Shown: positions 1-11,255 of the stretch, piece by piece
How the letters are laid out: the number at the start of each line of letters is the position of its first letter
Numbering within the stretch: the first letter of the stretch is position 1
Source of the DNA: Desulfuromonadaceae bacterium
GTDB lineage: Bacteria > Desulfobacterota > Desulfuromonadia > Desulfuromonadales > SZUA-401
Reading direction: 5' to 3'
Assembly (NCBI GenBank): GCA_003246035.1
Contig: QKBP01000053.1
Coordinates: 1 to 24,014 of the forward strand
DNA: 24,014 nt
Notes under the pieces: model-generated
Database searches by the model: none
The model's input: only the letters and a program-made list of their open reading frames with translations
Told to the model about the DNA's origin: nothing
Made by a program: the position numbers and the translations under genes

Positions 1-650
1 TCTACTTTCGGGAGATGGAGGAGAACGGGACTCCTAACCTGCGACTGGTCGCTACGGACGGACATCGTCTGGCGCTCTATCAGGCTGATGTCGATGTCAG
101 CGCTATTCCGCAGCTTCAGAAAGGGGTCATCCTCCCACGCAAAGGGGTACAGGAGCTGCGCAAGATCACCGAAGAGGGTCAAGGCGATGTGGAACTCGGC
201 TTCTTCGACAACAACGCAGTGGTCCGGAGAGAACTGACGACCGTGGTAATGCGCCTGGTTGACGGCGAATTTCCGGATTACGAACGGGTTATTCCCAAGA
301 CCCGGGACCAGGAAGCCTTTATCGATAGAGACACCATGTTGCACGTCCTGAGACGCGTATCGATTCTGGCGAGTGAACGCTCCCGGGGCGTCAAGTTGCG
401 AGTTGCCACGAACATGCTGGAATTGAGCAGCTCAAACCCGGAACTGGGAGAGGCCCGTGAGGATCTCGAGATCGACTACCAGGGTCCGGAGGTGGTAATC
501 GGCTTCAATGCCCGTTATCTGCTTGATATTTTGCAGAACATCGACGACGAGACGATCGAGATGGTGTTCAAGGATCAAGTTTCACCTGCGCTGATATCGC
601 CCCAGGGGAAAGCAGAATACCGTACCGTCATCATGCCGATGCGGTTGTAG
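1..650 (+). CDS. dnaN: DNA polymerase III beta subunit (sliding clamp), 5' end missing
   Basis: This is the C-terminal part of the ring-shaped clamp that tethers DNA polymerase III to its template. The frame is already open at base 3 (Y-F-R-E before the first internal Met), so the gene starts outside the window and about 215 residues of a family length near 370 are present. Visible hallmarks are the LRLVATDGHRLAL segment that closes domain I and opens domain II, and the terminal VIMPMRL, the typical clamp C-terminus near the partner-binding pocket. The stop is TAG at 648-650. recF follows 24 bases later, the usual origin-region order, so dnaA and the origin probably lie upstream of base 1. 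The internal ATG at 15 should not be taken as a start. Confidence 0.97.
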   Translation, partial: YFREMEENGTPNLRLVATDGHRLALYQADVDVSAIPQLQKGVILPRKGVQELRKITEEGQGDVELGFFDNNAVVRRELTTVVMRLVDGEFPDYERVIPKTRDQEAFIDRDTMLHVLRRVSILASERSRGVKLRVATNMLELSSSNPELGEAREDLEIDYQGPEVVIGFNARYLLDILQNIDDETIEMVFKDQVSPALISPQGKAEYRTVIMPMRL

Positions 651-674
651 AAGCGACAGATCCGGGTCGACTGG

Positions 675-1769
675 ATGTATTTTACCCGGTTGCACTACCG
701 AACGTTTCGAAATCTGGGACAGGTCGAGATTGAACCTTCCCCCGGATTCAACGTCTTCTATGGCAGCAACGCGCAGGGAAAGACCAACCTGCTCGAAGGG
801 ATCTACCTGCTAGGACACCTCAAGAGCTTTCGCGGTGTTCAAAGCCAGGTGCTGATCGGACGACAGCAGCAGTCGGCACGGCTTGACAGCGACCTGATTT
901 CGGCCGGGGTCAGCCACAACCTGAATCTGCGGCTGACGAAGCAGGGAAAAGAGCTGCAGTTGGACGGGAAACGACCGCAGCGCCTGGCGGATGTCACCGA
1001 AAAGATGCGTCAGGTGTTATTCGCACCCGAAGAGGTGATGACCGTCAAAGGGGCACCAGCCCTGCGCAGGAACCTGCTGGATCGAGCCATTTACCAGCTG
1101 CATCCCGGTTACCTTGAACGGGTGCAGTACTACTACAGGGTACTCAAACAGCGCAACCAGGCGTTACGAACCCTGCGTGATGACGGTAGCGACGATATCT
1201 GGGTCGGTAGCCTGATCGTCGAGGGAGCAAAGATCCGCGCCCAGAGAGCCCGTTTTCTAGGGATGCTCCAGCCCTATTTTGCGGACTGCTACCAGACCAT
1301 GACCGAGGGGAGCGAAAGCCCCGAGGTGCGTCTGCGCTACCGCGACGACGGAGATGGAGAAGCCTACCGTGACGAACTGACGGAGGACTTTGAACGCTGC
1401 CGAAAACAGGAAATGCAGCAGCGAACCACGTTGGCCGGACCCCACCGGGACGATCCCGGTTTTTTCATCAATGACCAGGATCTGCGCAGTCACGGATCTC
1501 AGGGACAGCAGCGGACATTCGTTCTGGCCTACAAGATCGCCCTGTTGAACCTGCTGAAGGATCAAACCGGGCGCACACCGGTTTTGATGCTCGACGACAT
1601 CGCCGGGGAACTGGATGCAAAACGTCGCGGGGCACTGTTCAAACTGCTGGAAGCAAGTGTCGGACAGGTCTTTCTGACCACTACCGATCCAGCGCTGTTT
1701 CAGGGCAGCGAACGTAACAACAGCCGTTTCTTCGCAGTCAGAGACGGCCAGGTTTTCGAGAGTTCCTAA
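675..1769 (+). CDS. recF: DNA replication and repair protein RecF
   Basis: RecF is an SMC/ABC-like ATPase that, with RecO and RecR, loads RecA at single-strand gaps. The 364-residue length is normal for the family. Residues 30-37 form the Walker A loop (GSNAQGKT), an ABC signature SHGSQGQQR starts near residue 272, and Walker B LMLDD has its acidic pair at 307-308. The gene sits between dnaN and gyrB, as in many bacteria. The region upstream of the ATG at 675 has only a weak ribosome binding site, so translation may be low or coupled to dnaN. The stop at 1767-1769 is 15 bases before the gyrB start, which suggests co-transcription. Confidence 0.97.
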   Translation: MYFTRLHYRTFRNLGQVEIEPSPGFNVFYGSNAQGKTNLLEGIYLLGHLKSFRGVQSQVLIGRQQQSARLDSDLISAGVSHNLNLRLTKQGKELQLDGKRPQRLADVTEKMRQVLFAPEEVMTVKGAPALRRNLLDRAIYQLHPGYLERVQYYYRVLKQRNQALRTLRDDGSDDIWVGSLIVEGAKIRAQRARFLGMLQPYFADCYQTMTEGSESPEVRLRYRDDGDGEAYRDELTEDFERCRKQEMQQRTTLAGPHRDDPGFFINDQDLRSHGSQGQQRTFVLAYKIALLNLLKDQTGRTPVLMLDDIAGELDAKRRGALFKLLEASVGQVFLTTTDPALFQGSERNNSRFFAVRDGQVFESS

Positions 1770-4169
<2,400 letters not shown>

Positions 4170-4170
4170 T

Positions 4171-4196
4171 GGGCAGCCCCGCGTAAGGGTCTGCCC
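4171..4196 (+). repeat. Hairpin between gyrB and gyrA
   Basis: GGGCAG-c-CCC and GGG-t-CTGCCC form a stem of six plus three base pairs with one mismatch and a 6-base loop. It starts two bases after the gyrB stop and ends directly before the gyrA Shine-Dalgarno sequence GGAGG. No T-run follows, so it is not an intrinsic terminator. It could affect message stability or translation of gyrA; that role is inference. Confidence 0.5.
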
Positions 4197-4207
4197 TGGA
4201 GGAGTTC

Positions 4208-6718
4208 ATGCTCGAACAGAACAAGGTCTCGGTCAATATCGAAGACGAGATGCGCAAGTCGTACCTCGACTATGCCATGAGCGTCATCATCGGACGCGCC
4301 CTGCCGGACGTGCGCGACGGCCTCAAGCCGGTGCACCGGCGCGTGCTCTTCGCCATGCAGGAGCTGGGAAACGACTATAACAAGCCCTACAAGAAGTCGG
4401 CCCGCGTGGTCGGCGATGTGATCGGTAAGTACCATCCCCACGGCGATACCGCGGTGTACGACACGATCGTGCGTATGGCCCAGGATTTCTCGATGCGCCA
4501 CCCGCTAGTCGACGGACAGGGGAACTTCGGCTCGATCGACGGCGACTCGGCGGCGGCGATGCGCTACACCGAGGTGCGCATGGACCGGCTGGCGCACGAG
4601 CTGCTCGCCGACATCGACAAGGAGACCGTCGACTTCGGCCCGAACTACGACGATTCACTGCAGGAGCCGCTGGTTCTCCCCTGCAAGTTTCCGAACCTGC
4701 TGGTCAACGGCTCCGAGGGGATCGCGGTCGGTATGGCGACCAAGATCCCCCCTCACAACCTCGGCGAGGTGGTCAATGCGCTGGTGGGGCTGATTGATAA
4801 CCCCAAGCTCAGCTTCGAAGAGCTGATCGGCCTCGTTCCGGGACCCGATTTCCCGACCGCCGGCTTCATCCTCGGTCAGGAAGAGGTTCGCGAGGCCTAC
4901 CGCACCGGGCGCGGCATCATCCAGATGCGCGCCCGCGCGCTGATCGAGAAGGATCGCCGTACCGGGCGCGAGAGCATCGTGGTGACCGAGATCCCCTATC
5001 AGGTCAACAAGGCGCGCCTGATCGAGAAGATTGCCGAACTGGTCAAGGACAAGAAGATCGAGGGGATCTCCGACCTGCGCGACGAGTCGGACCGCGACGG
5101 CCTGCGCATCGCCATCGAGCTCAAGCGCGACAGCGTGCCGCAGGTGGTGCTCAACCAGCTCTACAAGATGACCGCCATGCAGTCGTCCTTCGGGATCATC
5201 CTGCTCGCCATCGACAACGGCCAGCCGAAGATCCTGACCCTGCGCCAGATCCTCGACCGTTTCCTCGATCACCGCAAGGAGATCGTCACGCGCCGGTGCA
5301 TCTTCGAGCTGAAAAAGGCCGAGGCCCGCGCCCATATCCTCGAGGGTCTGAAGATCGCCCTGGAGAACCTCGACGAGGTGATCCAGATCATCAAGAGCTC
5401 GGAGAATCCGGCGGTGGCCAAGGAGCGGTTGATGGAACGCTTCGGGCTCTCCGACAAGCAGTCCCAGGCAATCCTCGACATGCGCCTGCACCGCCTCACC
5501 GGCCTCGAGCGCGACAAGATCCTCGAGGAGTATCGCCAGATCCTCGCCCTGATCCAGCGACTCAAGGAGATCCTTGCCAGCGAGGTCGAGATCTTCAAGA
5601 TCATTCGCGAGGAGCTGAGCGAGGTCAAGGAGCGCTATGCCAACCCCCGCCGCACCGAAATCATTCCCAAGACCGGCGACCTGACGGTCGAAGACTTCAT
5701 CGTCGAGGAGGACATGGTGGTGACGGTCTCCCACGCCGGCTACATCAAGCGCAACGCGGTCTCCCTGTATCGGGCTCAGCGTCGCGGCGGCAAGGGGAAG
5801 ACCGGCATGCGCCCCAAGGAAGAGGACTTTGTCGAGCGCCTGTTCATCGCCTCGACCCACTCCTACGTGCTGATCTTCACCAACAAGGGGAAGGTCTACT
5901 GGTTGAAGGTTCACGAAATTCCGCAGGGAGGGCGTGCCAGCCGCGGCAAGGCGATCGTCAACCTGCTGCAGCTCTCGGGCGACGAGAAGGTCACCACGGT
6001 GCTGCCGGTGATGGAGTTCACCGAAGGGAAGTACATCGTCACCGCCACGCGCAAGGGGACGGTCAAGAAGACCGACCTGATGGCCTATTCCAATCCGCGC
6101 GCTGGAGGGATCATCGCCCTGACCATCGACGAGGGGGACGAGTTGATCGCCACGCGCCTGACCGACGGCAGCATGGATATCCTGCTGGCCAGCGCCAACG
6201 GCAAGTCGATCCGCTTCCCCGAAAAGGATGTGCGCCCGATGGGTCGACCATCCCGCGGGGTGCGCGGTATGATGCTCGAAGGTGACGACTACCTGATCGG
6301 CATGGAGGTGGTGACCGACGCGACCTCCTCGACCCTGCTGACGGCGACCGAGAATGGCTACGGCAAGCGCACCGACCTCGACGAGTACCGCCAGCAGAGC
6401 CGCGGCGGCAAAGGGGTGATCACCATCAAGACCACCGAGCGCAACGGCAAGGTGGTCGATATCAACCTGGTAACCGACGAAAACGATCTGATGTTCATTA
6501 CGGACCGGGGTAAAGTCCTGCGCACCGGGGTCGGAAACCTCTCGGTCATCGGCCGCAATACCCAGGGTGTTCGCCTGATGGTCATGGAGCCGGGCGAGAA
6601 GATCGTTTCGGTGGCGAAACTTGCAGAAAAGGAAGACGAAGAGCATGGAGATCCGGAGACTGAAGAAGGAACTGATGCGGGAGGAGCTGAGGAAGCGCTA
6701 CCCGAACAGGACGCGTAA
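4208..6718 (+). CDS. gyrA: DNA gyrase subunit A
   Basis: GyrA is the DNA-cleaving and wrapping subunit of gyrase. It is 836 residues. The winged-helix breakage domain holds the active-site Tyr at about 120 ([10 protein letters not shown]) and the quinolone-determining segment [12 protein letters not shown], where Thr81 stands at the E. coli Ser83 position and Asp85 at Asp87. The C-terminal pinwheel carries the GyrA box [11 protein letters not shown], which separates gyrase from topoisomerase IV. The last 25 or so residues are acidic and low in complexity (Glu, Asp, Gly, Ala). GGAGG ends six bases before the ATG. It follows gyrB after a 38-base gap and its tail overlaps the next gene. Confidence 0.97.
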   Translation: MLEQNKVSVNIEDEMRKSYLDYAMSVIIGRALPDVRDGLKPVHRRVLFAMQELGNDYNKPYKKSARVVGDVIGKYHPHGDTAVYDTIVRMAQDFSMRHPLVDGQGNFGSIDGDSAAAMRYTEVRMDRLAHELLADIDKETVDFGPNYDDSLQEPLVLPCKFPNLLVNGSEGIAVGMATKIPPHNLGEVVNALVGLIDNPKLSFEELIGLVPGPDFPTAGFILGQEEVREAYRTGRGIIQMRARALIEKDRRTGRESIVVTEIPYQVNKARLIEKIAELVKDKKIEGISDLRDESDRDGLRIAIELKRDSVPQVVLNQLYKMTAMQSSFGIILLAIDNGQPKILTLRQILDRFLDHRKEIVTRRCIFELKKAEARAHILEGLKIALENLDEVIQIIKSSENPAVAKERLMERFGLSDKQSQAILDMRLHRLTGLERDKILEEYRQILALIQRLKEILASEVEIFKIIREELSEVKERYANPRRTEIIPKTGDLTVEDFIVEEDMVVTVSHAGYIKRNAVSLYRAQRRGGKGKTGMRPKEEDFVERLFIASTHSYVLIFTNKGKVYWLKVHEIPQGGRASRGKAIVNLLQLSGDEKVTTVLPVMEFTEGKYIVTATRKGTVKKTDLMAYSNPRAGGIIALTIDEGDELIATRLTDGSMDILLASANGKSIRFPEKDVRPMGRPSRGVRGMMLEGDDYLIGMEVVTDATSSTLLTATENGYGKRTDLDEYRQQSRGGKGVITIKTTERNGKVVDINLVTDENDLMFITDRGKVLRTGVGNLSVIGRNTQGVRLMVMEPGEKIVSVAKLAEKEDEEHGDPETEEGTDAGGAEEALPEQDA

Positions 6719-7520
6719 TCGGATCCTTCTCGTCGCCATCCCGCTGGTGCTGCTGCTGATCGGCGGCCTGACCTACCTTGCCAAGCGGGACGACCTGTTC
6801 GCCGCCCGCTACAGCAAGGGGATTGAGCTGTGGGAGGGGGGGGCCTACGAGAAGGCGGTGGTCACGCTGCGGGACATCTACGACGATTACCCGGGCTTCC
6901 CTCTGGCACCCGACGCCCTGTTCCAGAGTGCCGAGATTCTCAACATGAATCTCCACCGCTACCAGGAGGCGCTGCTCGCCTACCTGTTGGTGCTCAAGGA
7001 CTACCCGGAAAATCCGCTCAACGACAGGGCCCTGAGGCAGGTCGCGAACATCTACAAGTACCGGCTGTTCGACTATCCCGCCGCGATCGTCGCCTACCAG
7101 CGGCTGCTCGACCGCGGGGCCAAGGGCCGGGATCGCCTCCAGTATGAGGTCGCCGATGCCTATTTCCGCCTCAACAACTTTGAGCAGGCCCGTATCGAGT
7201 TCGAGACGCTGGTATCGGAAAATCCCCGTTCGGAGCTGGTTGCCGAGGCGCGCTACCGCTCCGGGGTGTGTCTGAACCTCGAAGGGAAGTACCAGGAGGC
7301 TGAGGGGGTTCTGGAGGCGCTCATCAAGGAGGGGCCGGATACCACCTTCGGAATCGAGGCCCGCTTCGCGCTGGCCGAGACCCTGGAGCAGATGGAACGC
7401 CTGCGCGAATCGCGCCGGGTTCTGGAGGACCTGCAGGGTGTCTATCCCAACGACGAGGCGCTGGAGCTCAAGCTCGAGCAGGTGAACGAACGGATCGACA
7501 AGAAGAAACGCGCCATCTGA
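6645..7520 (+). CDS. Membrane-anchored tetratricopeptide repeat protein
   Basis: The product is about 291 residues from the ATG at 6645. A basic N-terminal stretch ([17 protein letters not shown]) precedes one hydrophobic segment ([21 protein letters not shown]), with the positive-inside pattern of an anchor that leaves the rest periplasmic. The remainder is a run of TPR-like helical pairs, for example [16 protein letters not shown] and [16 protein letters not shown], of the kind seen in BamD and YbgF-like scaffolds. No catalytic motif is visible, and the specific role is unknown. The start is uncertain: TTG 6621, ATG 6645 and ATG 6675 are in frame, and AAGGA lies four bases before 6675. All three overlap the end of gyrA. 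gpsA follows after 14 bases. Confidence 0.85.
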   Translation: MEIRRLKKELMREELRKRYPNRTRNRILLVAIPLVLLLIGGLTYLAKRDDLFAARYSKGIELWEGGAYEKAVVTLRDIYDDYPGFPLAPDALFQSAEILNMNLHRYQEALLAYLLVLKDYPENPLNDRALRQVANIYKYRLFDYPAAIVAYQRLLDRGAKGRDRLQYEVADAYFRLNNFEQARIEFETLVSENPRSELVAEARYRSGVCLNLEGKYQEAEGVLEALIKEGPDTTFGIEARFALAETLEQMERLRESRRVLEDLQGVYPNDEALELKLEQVNERIDKKKRAI

Positions 7521-7534
7521 CGCAAGGAGTCGCA

Positions 7535-8536
7535 GTGGAGATCGCCGTCATCGGAGCGGGGAGCTGGGGAACCGCTCTCGCCAACCATCTGGCCCTGCAG
7601 GGCCATCCCGTCGACCTGTGGGCGTACGAAACCGAGCTGGTCGAGACGATCAACGAGCAGCACGAAAACACCCTGTACCTGAAGGGGGTCCGACTCTCGG
7701 ACCGGCTGCGGGCCAGCAATGACGTGGCCGCCTGCGTCAGGGGAAAGAAACTGGTGCTGCTGGTCCCCCCTTCGCAGGTGATGCGCCAGGTCAGCAAGAC
7801 GTTCGCTCCCGCTCTCGATCAGGACGCGCTGGTGGTCTCTGCATCCAAGGGGATCGAAAACGATTCCCTGATGACCATGAGTGAGGTACTCGAGGAGACC
7901 CTCCGTCCTGCGTTCCGGGGACCGCTGGTCTTTCTGTCCGGACCGTCCTTCGCCCGTGAGGTCGCGGTCCAGAGTCCCACCGCGGTCGTCGCGGCTTCAG
8001 ATGACCCGGAGGCGGCGCGCCGGACCCAGGAGGTGTTCAGCAGCGAGACATTCAGGGTCTACACCAACGACGATGTCATGGGGGTCGAACTCGGCGGTTC
8101 GCTGAAGAATGTCATGGCCCTGGCTGCCGGTGTCGCCGACGGCCTCGGCTTCGGGTACAACGCCCGGGCTGCCCTGATCACCCGCGGACTGGCGGAAATG
8201 ACCCGCATCGGCCTGGCCAAGGGGGCGAAGGCTACGACCTTTGCCGGGCTGGCCGGGATGGGGGATCTGGTCCTGACCTGCACCGGCGACCTGTCGCGGA
8301 ACCGGACCGTCGGCGTCGAGCTGGGCAAGGGGCGGACGCTCAAGGAGATTCTGTCAGGAATGAACATGGTCGCCGAAGGGGTGAAGACGACCCTGTCCGC
8401 CTACGAGCTGGCGGCCAAGCTCGAGGTCGAGGCGCCGATTATCGAACAGATGCACGCCATCCTGTATGGCGACAAGGATCCCCGTCTGGCTGTCCAGGAG
8501 CTGATGACCCGGGACCTGAAGTCGGAAGTGGTCTGA
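7535..8536 (+). CDS. gpsA: Glycerol-3-phosphate dehydrogenase [NAD(P)+]
   Basis: This soluble enzyme reduces dihydroxyacetone phosphate to sn-glycerol-3-phosphate, the backbone for phospholipid synthesis. The 333 residues start with a Rossmann fold, IGAGSWG (Gly7, Gly9, Gly12). The catalytic Lys is at about 191 in GGSLKNVMALAAG, followed by the GYNARAALITRGLAEM and AGMGDLVLTC signatures. Translation starts at GTG 7535, with AAGGAGT ending four bases upstream. It lies 14 bases after the TPR gene and 20 bases before the cyclophilin gene, consistent with one operon. Family assignment is secure. Confidence 0.96.
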   Translation: MEIAVIGAGSWGTALANHLALQGHPVDLWAYETELVETINEQHENTLYLKGVRLSDRLRASNDVAACVRGKKLVLLVPPSQVMRQVSKTFAPALDQDALVVSASKGIENDSLMTMSEVLEETLRPAFRGPLVFLSGPSFAREVAVQSPTAVVAASDDPEAARRTQEVFSSETFRVYTNDDVMGVELGGSLKNVMALAAGVADGLGFGYNARAALITRGLAEMTRIGLAKGAKATTFAGLAGMGDLVLTCTGDLSRNRTVGVELGKGRTLKEILSGMNMVAEGVKTTLSAYELAAKLEVEAPIIEQMHAILYGDKDPRLAVQELMTRDLKSEVV

Positions 8537-8556
8537 ACCGCAGAGGAGGTAGAAGC

Positions 8557-9060
8557 ATGACACGAGCAATGATCATTGTCCTGGTCGCGCTGTTGTTTTC
8601 AGGCTGCAGCCAGCATGTCGGGGAGCGGGCGGTTATCTCTACGTCCCACGGCGAAATCGTCATCGACCTGTATGCGAAGCAGGCACCCAAGACGGTGGAA
8701 AACTTCAAGAAACTGGCCCGCGAAGGGTTCTACAACGGGCTGACCTTCCACCGCGTGATCCCCGGCTTTGTCGTCCAGGGCGGAGACCCGGCCGGTGACG
8801 GGACCGGAGGTCCTGGCTACACCCTCGAAGCCGAGATCGATCCCTCTCTCAAGCATGTCACCGGAGCCGTGGCTACGGCCCGCCTTGGTGACCGGGTCAA
8901 TCCGGAGCGGCGCTCTTCCGGGTCGCAGTTTTATATCTGCCTGGGCCCGCAGCCCCATCTCGACGGTGGCTATACGATCTTCGGCCAGGTGGTCGGCGGG
9001 ATGGAGGTCGTCGAGAAGATTCAGAAGGGTGACCGGATGGAAGAGGTCGTGATCCGCTGA
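8557..9060 (+). CDS. Peptidyl-prolyl cis-trans isomerase, cyclophilin-type lipoprotein
   Basis: This cyclophilin catalyses proline isomerisation during protein folding. The 167 residues begin with a short lipoprotein signal, hydrophobic IIVLVALLFSGC, with the predicted lipidated Cys at 17. Phe at the -3 position of the lipobox is less common than Leu, so lipidation is likely but not certain. Ser at +2 is compatible with outer-membrane sorting. The domain keeps FHRVIPGFVVQGGDP (catalytic Arg and the Q-G-G-D substrate loop) and SSGSQFYICLG. The Trp of human CypA (position 121) falls in QPHLDGG and is His here, as in many bacterial cyclophilins. GAGGAGGT precedes the ATG. Confidence 0.93.
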   Translation: MTRAMIIVLVALLFSGCSQHVGERAVISTSHGEIVIDLYAKQAPKTVENFKKLAREGFYNGLTFHRVIPGFVVQGGDPAGDGTGGPGYTLEAEIDPSLKHVTGAVATARLGDRVNPERRSSGSQFYICLGPQPHLDGGYTIFGQVVGGMEVVEKIQKGDRMEEVVIR

Positions 9061-9115
9061 CGGTTCTCCCGGGTTCGGCGATCTACCCATGGGTGGCGTT
9101 TTAGATCGGGAACCG
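9061..9115. repeat. Imperfect nested inverted repeat after the cyclophilin gene
   Basis: CGGTTC at 9061-9066 can pair with GAACCG at 9110-9115, and GATCT at 9080-9084 with AGATC at 9103-9107. The loop contains the perfect palindrome ACCCATGGGT (9085-9094). The structure has bulges and no trailing T-run. It could be a weak transcript end or a processing site; no function is shown by the sequence. Confidence 0.3.
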
Positions 9116-9156
9116 CTAAAATAAGCGAGTTGCCAGAACAGAGCGGAGCGCGCGGC

Positions 9157-9891
9157 ATGACCACCCTCAGGTGCATGACCTACAATGTGCATGGCTTCCG
9201 GGGGAGCGACGGGGAATTCGACCCGGGGCGCATCGCGGAGGTTATCAACGAGAGCGGCGCGGATGTCGTCGCTCTGCAGGAGGCCGACCTGGAGGGGAGC
9301 CCGGACCCGCTTCCGGACATGGCCCGCAAGCTCGGTGCCCACCTGTATGCCGGGCCAGCAGCTCGTGCCACGGCCTTCATCTCGCGGCTGCCGCTGCGCA
9401 ACGTCCGCGAGACCCATCTTGGCCAGGGCGGGTGGTGCCTTCAGGCTGATCTTGACCACAACGGCAAACGGCTGCATCTCTTCAACCTCCAGCTCTCCTT
9501 TACCCCCTCAAAGCGACGTGTCCAGTTCGGGACGCTGCTGAGCAACGAACTCCTTGGCAGCCCGACCCTGGTCTGCCCCACCCTGGTTCTGGGTGACTTC
9601 GCCGATCCCCTCTGGTGGTTGAGCAGTTTCTCGCTCGACCGCAAGCTCTTCCAGGCACCGCGGCCGGTTCTCGGTGCCACCTACCCTGCTCCATTCCCCC
9701 TGCTCGGCCGTGATCGGGCCTACATGCGTGGCGACATCCGGGTTCTCGAGTCACGGGTCATCAGGACGCCGCAGACACGCAAGGCGTCCTCGCACCTCCC
9801 GGTGATCCTCAAGGTCCAGGTGTTCGACCCCGGGGTCTACCTGCTGATCAAGGATACGGTCAATGGCCGCATGGAGACGGCACCGGGGTAG
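9157..9891 (+). CDS. Endonuclease/exonuclease/phosphatase (DNase I-fold) family protein
   Basis: The 244-residue product has the DNase I-like fold. It starts CMTYNVHGFRG (Asn10) and continues with ADVVALQEADL (Glu42), LGDFAD (Asp147), RDRAYM (Asp176) and SSHLPVI (His203). Several usual catalytic positions are changed. The NTH motif reads N-L-Q, GDFN reads GDFA, and SDH reads SSH. Such changes could mean altered or lost phosphodiester hydrolysis. No signal peptide is present. The ATG at 9157 has GGAG eight bases upstream; an in-frame TTG at 9130 is an unlikely alternative. The macro-domain gene starts nine bases after its stop. The substrate cannot be read from the sequence. Confidence 0.8.
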   Translation: MTTLRCMTYNVHGFRGSDGEFDPGRIAEVINESGADVVALQEADLEGSPDPLPDMARKLGAHLYAGPAARATAFISRLPLRNVRETHLGQGGWCLQADLDHNGKRLHLFNLQLSFTPSKRRVQFGTLLSNELLGSPTLVCPTLVLGDFADPLWWLSSFSLDRKLFQAPRPVLGATYPAPFPLLGRDRAYMRGDIRVLESRVIRTPQTRKASSHLPVILKVQVFDPGVYLLIKDTVNGRMETAPG

Positions 9892-9900
9892 GAGAAGCCG

Positions 9901-10443
9901 ATGAACGTGATAATCGCAGGACGAACCCTCAGTCTCAAACAGGGTGACATCACGGCCCTTGCGTGTGATGCCATCGTCAACGCGGCCAACAGCGCGCTGC
10001 AGCTTGGCGCCGGGGTCGCGGGCGCGATCCGCAGCAAGGGTGGGCCGACGATACAGCAGGAGTGCGATCGGATCGGCGGCTGCCCGGTGGGGGATGCCGT
10101 CACCACCGGGGCCGGAGCCCTCCCCTGCCGGTACGTGATTCATGCCGTCGGTCCCCGCATGGGCGAGGGAGACGAAGAGCGCAAGCTCGCCTCGGCGGCA
10201 GACGCGGCCCTGCGCAGGGCCGCCGAGAAACGGCTGCGCAGCGTCGCCCTCCCCGCCATCTCGACGGGGATCTTCGGTTTTCCCATCGAGCGCGCCGCCG
10301 AGCTGTTGCTTCAAGCCGCCAACGACCATCTTCAGGGGGAGACCTCCCTCGAGGAGGTGATCTTCTGCCTGTTCAGCGCTCAGGATTACGCGGTGTTCGC
10401 AGACCGCCTGGCCCTGCTGCATGGTGAGGAAAAGAACCGCTGA
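9901..10443 (+). CDS. Macro domain protein (ADP-ribose binding, possible deacylase)
   Basis: This single-domain protein of 180 residues belongs to the macro domain family, which binds ADP-ribose and in some members removes ADP-ribose or splits O-acetyl-ADP-ribose. Visible motifs are DAIVNAANSAL, the glycine loop LGAGVAGAIRSKGG, YVIHAVGP and LPAISTGIFGFP. In the YmdB/MacroD type the glycine loop carries a catalytic Asp (GGVDGAI); here it is Ala, as in the Af1521-like group, so binding is better supported than hydrolysis. The ribosome binding site GGAG overlaps the preceding stop. It is flanked by the DNase I-fold gene and nth, a grouping that hints at a DNA-repair or nucleotide context. Confidence 0.9.
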   Translation: MNVIIAGRTLSLKQGDITALACDAIVNAANSALQLGAGVAGAIRSKGGPTIQQECDRIGGCPVGDAVTTGAGALPCRYVIHAVGPRMGEGDEERKLASAADAALRRAAEKRLRSVALPAISTGIFGFPIERAAELLLQAANDHLQGETSLEEVIFCLFSAQDYAVFADRLALLHGEEKNR

Positions 10444-10447
10444 GCCG

Positions 10448-11113
10448 ATGACCCCTGTCCGCAAGCCTTCTTCCGCCCGCCGCACCAGGGCCCTGGAGCT
10501 GCTCGCACGCCTCGAGAGTGTTCACGCCGAGGCGCGCATCGCCCTGACCTTCGCGAACCCGCTCGAGCTGCTGATCGCGACGATCCTCTCCGCGCAATGT
10601 ACCGATGTGCGCGTCAATCAGGTGACCCGCGTGCTTTTTCAGCGTTACCGAAGCGTCGAAGCGTACGCCGGAGCCGACCTGGATGAGCTGATGGGAATCA
10701 TCCGCTCGACCGGCTTCTACCGGAACAAAGCCCAGAACATTATTGCCGCGGCGAAGATTCTGGTCGAACGCCATGCCGGAGCTGTGCCGCGAAGCATGGA
10801 AGAGCTGACCGCGCTGCCGGGTGTAGGGCGCAAAACCGCCAACGTGGTGCTCGGAAACGCCTTCGCCATCCCGGGGATGGTGGTTGATACCCATGTCGGC
10901 AGGGTCAGCCGCCGGCTCGGCTGGGCAAGGTCTGATGACCCCGTCAAGGTCGAGCAGGAGCTGATGGCGCTGCTACCGGAGTCGAAGTGGACCCAGGCCA
11001 GTCATGTGCTGATTTACCACGGCCGGAGTTTTTGCAAGGCGCGGGTACCGCAGTGCAGTATTTGTCCTGTGCTGGGAGAATGCCCGAGGAACGGTGTAGT
11101 CAAAAGCAGGTAA
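10448..11113 (+). CDS. nth: Endonuclease III (DNA glycosylase/AP lyase)
   Basis: Nth removes oxidised pyrimidines from DNA and nicks the resulting abasic site. From the ATG at 10448 it has 221 residues, close to the family length. The helix-hairpin-helix LPGVGRKTANVV carries the Schiff-base Lys129, and VVDTHVGRVSRRLGW carries Asp147, matching E. coli Lys120 and Asp138. The C-terminus has the [4Fe-4S] pattern Cys-x6-Cys-x2-Cys-x5-Cys (CKARVPQCSICPVLGEC). ATG 10448 lies four bases after the macro gene stop, with GAGGA about 17 bases upstream, so the start is not well fixed; an in-frame ATG at 10421 would overlap the macro gene. Confidence 0.96.
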   Translation: MTPVRKPSSARRTRALELLARLESVHAEARIALTFANPLELLIATILSAQCTDVRVNQVTRVLFQRYRSVEAYAGADLDELMGIIRSTGFYRNKAQNIIAAAKILVERHAGAVPRSMEELTALPGVGRKTANVVLGNAFAIPGMVVDTHVGRVSRRLGWARSDDPVKVEQELMALLPESKWTQASHVLIYHGRSFCKARVPQCSICPVLGECPRNGVVKSR

Positions 11114-11155
11114 AAAAAACGGGGCCGGCCTGGTGGAGGCATGCGACCGGCCCCG
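11112..11155 (-). terminator. Intrinsic terminator of the leftward gshA transcript
   Basis: On the minus strand an 11-bp stem (arms 11155-11145 and 11130-11120, one G-U pair, 14-base loop) is followed at once by eight T's (11119-11112). It lies about 135 bases beyond the gshA stop and directly against the nth stop codon, so it ends transcripts that converge on nth. On the plus strand no T-run follows, so nth gains no clear terminator from it. Confidence 0.8.
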
Positions 11156-11255
11156 CCAGGGGAACGGTGAGTGAGTGAAGATGGTTCGAGGATAGCCGGA
11201 CAGGACCAATGAAAACAGCGCAGGACGCGTAAAAAAATCAGGCAGGATAAACCTA

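Noticed and set aside
4655..6646. A 663-codon open frame on the minus strand opposite gyrA.
   Set aside because: Antisense shadow of gyrA with a compositionally odd product and no matching motifs.
9117..9122. TAAAAT as a -10 box for the DNase I-fold gene.
   Set aside because: No acceptable -35 element lies at 16-18 bases upstream.
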